From Armatimonadota bacterium (GTDB lineage Bacteria > Armatimonadota > JAAZEB01), in NCBI GenBank assembly GCA_012512505.1, contig JAAZEB010000056.1:1-40608 (forward strand): a stretch of 40,608 nucleotides of DNA. The letters are read 5' to 3'. Positions 36,828 to 40,608 of the stretch are shown here, one piece after another. The translations under genes were made by a program, and so were the position numbers. Numbering within the stretch: position 1 is the stretch's first letter; every line of letters starts with the position of its first letter. Below the pieces are notes generated by a model that was not told the origin of the DNA, searched no databases, and saw only the letters and a list, made by a program, of their open reading frames with translations.

Positions 36828-38003
36828 CTACGTGGCCCGGCGCTTGCCGGTGGCTCGCGGCCGGGGTGGCTTGTCTGGCACCGAAGCGGGGGCAGGAGTC
36901 GGTTTGGGCGATGCCGCCGCGGCAACGGCCCGAACCGGTTTCGCCGGCGGCGCCACTGCCTCCGGGAGAGGCTCGGGGGCAGGCCGCAGGCGCGGCAGCA
37001 GGCGCAGCGCCACCACCTGCAGTGCCCCGGCCACCGGGAAGGCGATGATCATCCCCACCAGCCCGAACAGGTCGGCGCCGATCAGGAGCGCCAGCATGCT
37101 CAGCACCGGGTGCAGGCCCACCGACTTGCCGATGATCCGTGGCGAGAGCCAGTTGTCGCAGGCGATGTTCGCCAGCACCGGCGCCGCCCCGGCAATGGCG
37201 CCCACGCTCCAGCCACGAGTGACGGTGGCGACGATGAAGAAGGTCACCGTGGTGATCACCGGCCCCAGGATCGGCACCGGGTAAAGCACTCCGGCCATAA
37301 TCCCCAGGGCAAGCGCGTAGGGAACGCGGCAGGCAAGCAGCACGATCAGCATCGCGATCCCGTTGAGCAGCGCAATCGTGCCCAGGCCGCGCAGGTAGGC
37401 GAGGAAGACCACTGCCACGTCCCGGGCGATCCCCTGGGCCGTGTCGCGGTGCTGCTCCGGCACCAGTTGCAGGAACCGGGCGCGGATGCGGTCGATGTCG
37501 TTCAGCAGGTAGAAGGTGGCGATCGGGATAATCAGCAGCCAGACGAGGAACCCGACCGACTGCAGCACCCCTTGAGCCCACTCCACCACCTGCGCCGCCA
37601 CCTTTTCGGTGATTTGGCCGGCGTGCTCGGTGATCGTATCGCGAAGATACTGGGGCACGGCCGGGCTTCCCAGGTGCTGCTCCACCGCGTCGATCAGCGC
37701 CGGCGCCTTCTGCACGTAGCCCGGCACGTTCTTGGCGAACTGCAGCGTCTCGTTCACCGCGGCCGGCACCACCTTCAGCAGCCCAACGCCCAGCAGCACC
37801 AGGAACACGAAGAAGATCGCGAAGACGGCCCAACTGCGGCGGCAGCCGCGCCGCTCAATGGCATCCACCACCGGGTCGAGCAGCGCCGCCAGGAGGTAGG
37901 CGATGATGAAGGGCGCCAGCACCAGCCGCAGGCGCCAGCAGAGCCACAAAACGCCCGCGCCGAGCAGGAAATGCGGGAGGTAGTACCACCAGGCTCGCTT
38001 CAT
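36828..38003 (-). CDS. AI-2E family transporter (membrane protein)
   Basis: A 391-residue inner-membrane protein of the TqsA/PerM superfamily, with about eight hydrophobic segments. The N-terminal pair (9-45) and LLDPVVDAIERRG match the family start. VVFLAYLRGLGTIALLNGIA and YPVPILGPVITTV lie in the conserved C-terminal half, with NWLSPRIIGKSVGLHPVLSMLALLIG the signature near the end. Family members include export proteins for autoinducer-2 and Na+/H+ antiporters, so the substrate is open. A Pro/Ala/Lys-rich cytosolic tail of about 65 residues is added. AAGGAG stands 7 bases before the ATG at 38003. Confidence 0.9.
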   Translation of the reverse strand: MKRAWWYYLPHFLLGAGVLWLCWRLRLVLAPFIIAYLLAALLDPVVDAIERRGCRRSWAVFAIFFVFLVLLGVGLLKVVPAAVNETLQFAKNVPGYVQKAPALIDAVEQHLGSPAVPQYLRDTITEHAGQITEKVAAQVVEWAQGVLQSVGFLVWLLIIPIATFYLLNDIDRIRARFLQLVPEQHRDTAQGIARDVAVVFLAYLRGLGTIALLNGIAMLIVLLACRVPYALALGIMAGVLYPVPILGPVITTVTFFIVATVTRGWSVGAIAGAAPVLANIACDNWLSPRIIGKSVGLHPVLSMLALLIGADLFGLVGMIIAFPVAGALQVVALRLLPRLRPAPEPLPEAVAPPAKPVRAVAAAASPKPTPAPASVPDKPPRPRATGKRRAT

Positions 38004-38039
38004 CGAAGGCTCCTTGCCGCCCACCGCCAGGACGTGGCC

Positions 38040-38124
38040 CACGAAGGGGCCCGAAGATTCACAAAGGCTGCGCGGCCCGGTGGCCCGGCACCGGTTCCTT
38101 CGTGCCCCTTCGTGTCGCTTCGTG
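38040..38124. repeat. CTTCGTG heptamers at 10-base period plus inverted copy
   Basis: CTTCGTG occurs at 38098, 38108 and 38118, exactly 10 bases apart. The inverted CACGAAG is at 38040-38046; extended, cacgaaggggc (38040-38050) and gccccttcgtg (38104-38114) form an 11-bp inverted repeat. It lies in the 140-base gap between kbl and the AI-2E gene. Confidence 0.75.
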
Positions 38125-38143
38125 GATCCACAGGGCCGGGCCG

Positions 38144-39325
38144 CTACGTGAGACGGTCGCGCACGCGGGCGAAGGCGTCGATGGCGGCGCCGACCTCCTC
38201 GGAGGTATGCGCGGCGGAGAGCTGCACCCGGATGCGCGCCTTCCCCTGCGGCACCACCGGGTAGCTGAAGCCAACCACGTAGATGCCTTCCTCCAGCAGC
38301 AGCTCGGCCATGCGCGTCGCCAGCGCGGCGTCGCCCAGCAGGATCGGCACGATCGGGTGGTCACCAGCAGGGAGGGCGAAGCCGCGCGCGGCCATTCCCG
38401 TGCGGAAGAGCTTCGTGTTCGCCGCCAGCCGGTCGCGCAGCTCCGTCGATGCCGACAGGATCTCCAGCACCTTCAGGGTGGTGGCGGCAATGGCCGGCGC
38501 CAGGGTGTTGCTGAAGAGGTACGGCCGCGAGCGCTGGCGCAGCAGCTCGATGATCTCCTTGCGCCCGCTGACGTAGCCGCCCGAGGCGCCGCCCAACGCC
38601 TTCCCGAAGGTGCCGGTGAGGATGTCAACACGCCCCATCACGCCGCGGTACTCGTGGGTGCCGCGCCCGGTGGGCCCCAGGAAGCCAACGGCGTGCGAGT
38701 CGTCCACCATCACCGCCGCGTCGTACTGATCCGCCAGGTCGCAGATGGCGTGCAGGGGGGCGATCATGCCGTCCATGGAGAAGACGCCATCGGTGGCGAT
38801 CAGGCGCAGGCGGGCGGAGGAGGCCTCCTGCAGCTTCGCCTCCAGGTCGGCCATATCGCAGTTGCGATAGCGGTAGCGCCGGGCCTTGCACAGGCGGATG
38901 CCGTCGATGATGCTGGCGTGGTTCAGCTCATCGGAGATGACGGCATCCTCCGGGCCCAGGAGGGGCTCGAAGAGGCCGCCGTTGGCGTCGAAGCAGGAGC
39001 TGTAGAGGATCGTGTCCTCAGTGCCCAGGAATTCGCTGACGCGGGCCTCCAGCTCCTTGTGCAGCGCCTGCGTGCCGCAGATGAAGCGCACGCTGCTGAG
39101 CCCGTAGCCCCAGCGGTCGTAGCTTTCCCGGGCCGCGGCAACCACGCGCGGGTCGCTAGCCAGCCCCAGGTAGTTGTTGGCGCAGAAGTTGAGCACCTCG
39201 CGCCCGTCGGCCAGGGTAATGCGCGCCCCCTGCGGCGTGGCAAGAACCCGCTCATCCTTGTAGAGCCCCTGGTGGCGGATCTCCTCCAGCTGCTGTTCGA
39301 GGTGCGCCTGCAGCGATCGGTACAT
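38144..39325 (-). CDS. kbl: Glycine C-acetyltransferase (2-amino-3-ketobutyrate CoA ligase)
   Basis: A 393-residue PLP enzyme of the alpha-oxoamine synthase family that, with Tdh, splits threonine to glycine and acetyl-CoA. Lys242 in [10 protein letters not shown] binds PLP; His136 (ELNHASI), Asp208 and His211 ([11 protein letters not shown]) shape the site. FCANNYLGL at the start and [12 protein letters not shown] are typical of Kbl. Length matches E. coli (398). TAGGAG lies 7 bases before the ATG at 39325. It follows tdh by 8 bases in the standard threonine operon (here tdh first). Confidence 0.95.
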   Translation of the reverse strand: MYRSLQAHLEQQLEEIRHQGLYKDERVLATPQGARITLADGREVLNFCANNYLGLASDPRVVAAARESYDRWGYGLSSVRFICGTQALHKELEARVSEFLGTEDTILYSSCFDANGGLFEPLLGPEDAVISDELNHASIIDGIRLCKARRYRYRNCDMADLEAKLQEASSARLRLIATDGVFSMDGMIAPLHAICDLADQYDAAVMVDDSHAVGFLGPTGRGTHEYRGVMGRVDILTGTFGKALGGASGGYVSGRKEIIELLRQRSRPYLFSNTLAPAIAATTLKVLEILSASTELRDRLAANTKLFRTGMAARGFALPAGDHPIVPILLGDAALATRMAELLLEEGIYVVGFSYPVVPQGKARIRVQLSAAHTSEEVGAAIDAFARVRDRLT

Positions 39326-39333
39326 GGCCGCTC

Positions 39334-40374
39334 CTACCTCTCGCTCCAATCGAGGATCACTTTGCCAGACTGTCCAGAGCGCATCACGGCGAACGCCTGC
39401 TCAAACTCGGTGTAGTGGAAGCGGTGGGTGATCACCGGGGTGACGTCGAGGCCGCACTGGATCATCATCGTCATCTTGTACCACGTCTCGTACATCTCCC
39501 GCCCGTAGATCCCCTTCAGCGTGAGGCCGTTGAAAATGACCAGGCTCCAGTCGATCTCCGCCGGCGGCAGCAGGCCCAGCATGGCGATCTTGCCCCCGTG
39601 GCACATGTTCTGGAGCATCATCCGGAACGCCGCGGGGTTGCCAGACATCTCCATGCCGACATCGAACCCCTCCTTCATCCCCAGCGAGCGCTGCAGTTCG
39701 GCGTCAACCGTCTGGGTGCGCACGTCGAGGGCCAGGGTGGCGCCCAGACGCTTTGCCAGCTCCAGGCGGTAGGGGTTCATGTCGGTCACCACGATATGGC
39801 GGGCGCCACAGTGGCGGGCGATAGCGGTGGCCATCAAGCCGATCGGACCGGCGCCGGTGATCAGCACGTCCTCGCCCAGCACGTCGAACGAGAGCGCGGT
39901 GTGCGTGGCGTTGCCCAGGGGATCGAAGGCGCTGAGCACCTCCAGGGGGATGCTTGGGTCGCACGGCCAGACGTTGGTCACCGGCAGCAGCAGGTATTCG
40001 GCGTAGGCGCCGTCACGGTTGACGCCAACGCCCACCGTCTTAGCGCACAGGTGGCGCCGGCCGGCCAGGCAATTGCGGCAGCGCCCGCAGACCACGTGCC
40101 CCTCGCCGCTCACCAGATCGCCACGGGCGTAGTCGTGCACGTTGCTGCCCACCTCCTCCACCACGCCAACGAACTCGTGGCCGATGGTGAGGCCGAGGGG
40201 GATCGTCTTTTGTGCCCAGGCGTCCCAATCCCAGATGTGGACATCGGTGCCGCAGATGCTGGTCTTCAGCACGCGGATCAGGACATCGTTGAGGCCCACC
40301 GTGGGCACCGGCACTTCCTGAAGCCAGAGGCCCTGCTCCGGCTTCGCCTTGACCAACGCCTTCATCGTTCGCAT
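39334..40374 (-). CDS. tdh: L-threonine 3-dehydrogenase
   Basis: A 346-residue zinc-dependent medium-chain dehydrogenase that oxidises threonine to 2-amino-3-ketobutyrate with NAD+. Catalytic zinc ligands are Cys41 (TSICGTD) and His66/Glu67 (IGHEFVG). The structural zinc has Cys96, Cys99, Cys102 and Cys110. The NAD-binding GAGPIGLMA and the C-terminal [14 protein letters not shown], which marks Tdh among the family, are present. The ATG at 40374 has GGAAGG 5 bases upstream; a second ATG lies three codons inside. Pairs with kbl, 8 bases downstream. Confidence 0.96.
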   Translation of the reverse strand: MRTMKALVKAKPEQGLWLQEVPVPTVGLNDVLIRVLKTSICGTDVHIWDWDAWAQKTIPLGLTIGHEFVGVVEEVGSNVHDYARGDLVSGEGHVVCGRCRNCLAGRRHLCAKTVGVGVNRDGAYAEYLLLPVTNVWPCDPSIPLEVLSAFDPLGNATHTALSFDVLGEDVLITGAGPIGLMATAIARHCGARHIVVTDMNPYRLELAKRLGATLALDVRTQTVDAELQRSLGMKEGFDVGMEMSGNPAAFRMMLQNMCHGGKIAMLGLLPPAEIDWSLVIFNGLTLKGIYGREMYETWYKMTMMIQCGLDVTPVITHRFHYTEFEQAFAVMRSGQSGKVILDWSER

Positions 40375-40434
40375 GCCGACCTTCCGGCGCAAGGAGCGCG
40401 GGCGCCGTGGCGAGGTGTGTGGCTGCCCGAGACC

Positions 40435-40463
40435 AGTATACGCACGCCGGAGGGTTGTGTCAA
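40435..40463 (-). promoter_or_regulatory. Promoter of the tdh-kbl operon
   Basis: On the minus strand TTGACA (40463-40458) and TATACT (40440-40435) are exactly 17 bases apart: a perfect -35 and a 5-of-6 -10. The start would be near 40428, leaving a 54-base leader. Confidence 0.9.
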
Positions 40464-40495
40464 GGCAAAACGGGCAGGGCACAGGGCCTTTTCAT

Positions 40496-40608
40496 TCAGC
40501 GGTCACGGGGCATTCCAGCGGTCAAGACGATGGTGACCGCCTGCTCAAACCGACCCGCATAGGCTCGTAGGGCAGCCGCGATGTTGCTCGCCCCTGCACG
40601 CCGCGCTA
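40496..40608 (-). CDS. 3' end of an unidentified gene, possibly a transposase
   Basis: The minus strand is open from the window edge to a TGA at 40496-40498, giving at least 36 residues. The part GASNIAAALRAYAG with a short tail resembles the NIAAALRHYA-type C-terminal helix of some DDE transposases. Too little is visible to be sure. If so, an insertion element lies just outside the right edge, or a degraded one ends here. Confidence 0.3.
   Translation of the reverse strand, partial: ARRAGASNIAAALRAYAGRFEQAVTIVLTAGMPRDR

Noticed and set aside
34081-37284. Very long open frame on the plus strand (over 1000 codons) opposite the secreted TIM-barrel-like gene
   Set aside because: It is antisense to a gene with a signal peptide and coherent domains, has no recognisable motif or ribosome site, and is expected in GC-rich DNA where stop codons are rare.

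Overview
The window is GC-rich bacterial chromosome with 27 recognisable protein genes (25 intact or window-edge, two carrying single-base frameshifts), no rRNA, tRNA or CRISPR array, and no complete mobile element. Its content (secreted glycoside hydrolases, a DUF4838 protein, a parallel beta-helix protein, small KGG stress proteins, a SpoIIE-type phosphatase, a type II fatty acid cluster) fits a free-living saprophyte such as an Armatimonadota or Chloroflexota-like lineage. That placement is an impression from gene content only; no rRNA or marker phylogeny was possible.

Layout. 1-3743 (+): fatty acid synthesis run fabH (3' end only), fabD, fabG, acpP, fabF, closed by two strong hairpins. 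3833-8222 (-): a rhomboid protease with a helical C-terminal extension, followed 49 bp later by a large fused anti-sigma-kinase/4xGAF/SpoIIE-phosphatase. 8625-10994 (-): secreted GH42-like protein, divergent from gyrB (11362-13383, +), which has a clear extended -10 promoter and carries an Asn-Gly microsatellite in its TOPRIM region. 13609-14827 (-): four small KGG-repeat stress proteins in tandem. 15018-16593 (-): a Crp/Fnr regulator followed by a RimK-like ATP-grasp ligase. 16800-20726 (-): a tightly packed operon of a stand-alone PurL C-terminal-domain protein, purF, a serine acetyltransferase and ispH, with 4-nt and 1-nt overlaps. 20987-22033 (+): a Gfo/Idh/MocA oxidoreductase with a perfect terminator.

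22195-36735 is an accessory carbohydrate region: a GH62-like arabinofuranosidase, a degraded hicBA toxin-antitoxin pair, a secreted parallel beta-helix protein, a lipoprotein sugar-binding protein without permeases, a secreted nucleoside hydrolase-like protein, a frameshifted beta-propeller protein, a DUF4838 protein and a TIM-barrel-like secreted protein of no family I can name. Nearly all have signal peptides. Two intergenic stretches here (23.35-23.74 kb and 33.75-34.15 kb) are packed with the same inverted-repeat family. 36828-40374 (-): an AI-2E family membrane protein and a tdh-kbl threonine-degradation operon with a near-perfect promoter. The right edge holds the 3' end of an unidentified frame that may be a transposase remnant.

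The most interesting items are the KGG gene array (with a possible sigma-B-like promoter, in a window that also encodes an Rsb-type switch protein), the free-standing PurL C-terminal domain coupled to purF, the four-GAF kinase-phosphatase fusion, the unassigned secreted carbohydrate-active proteins, and the shared inverted-repeat family.
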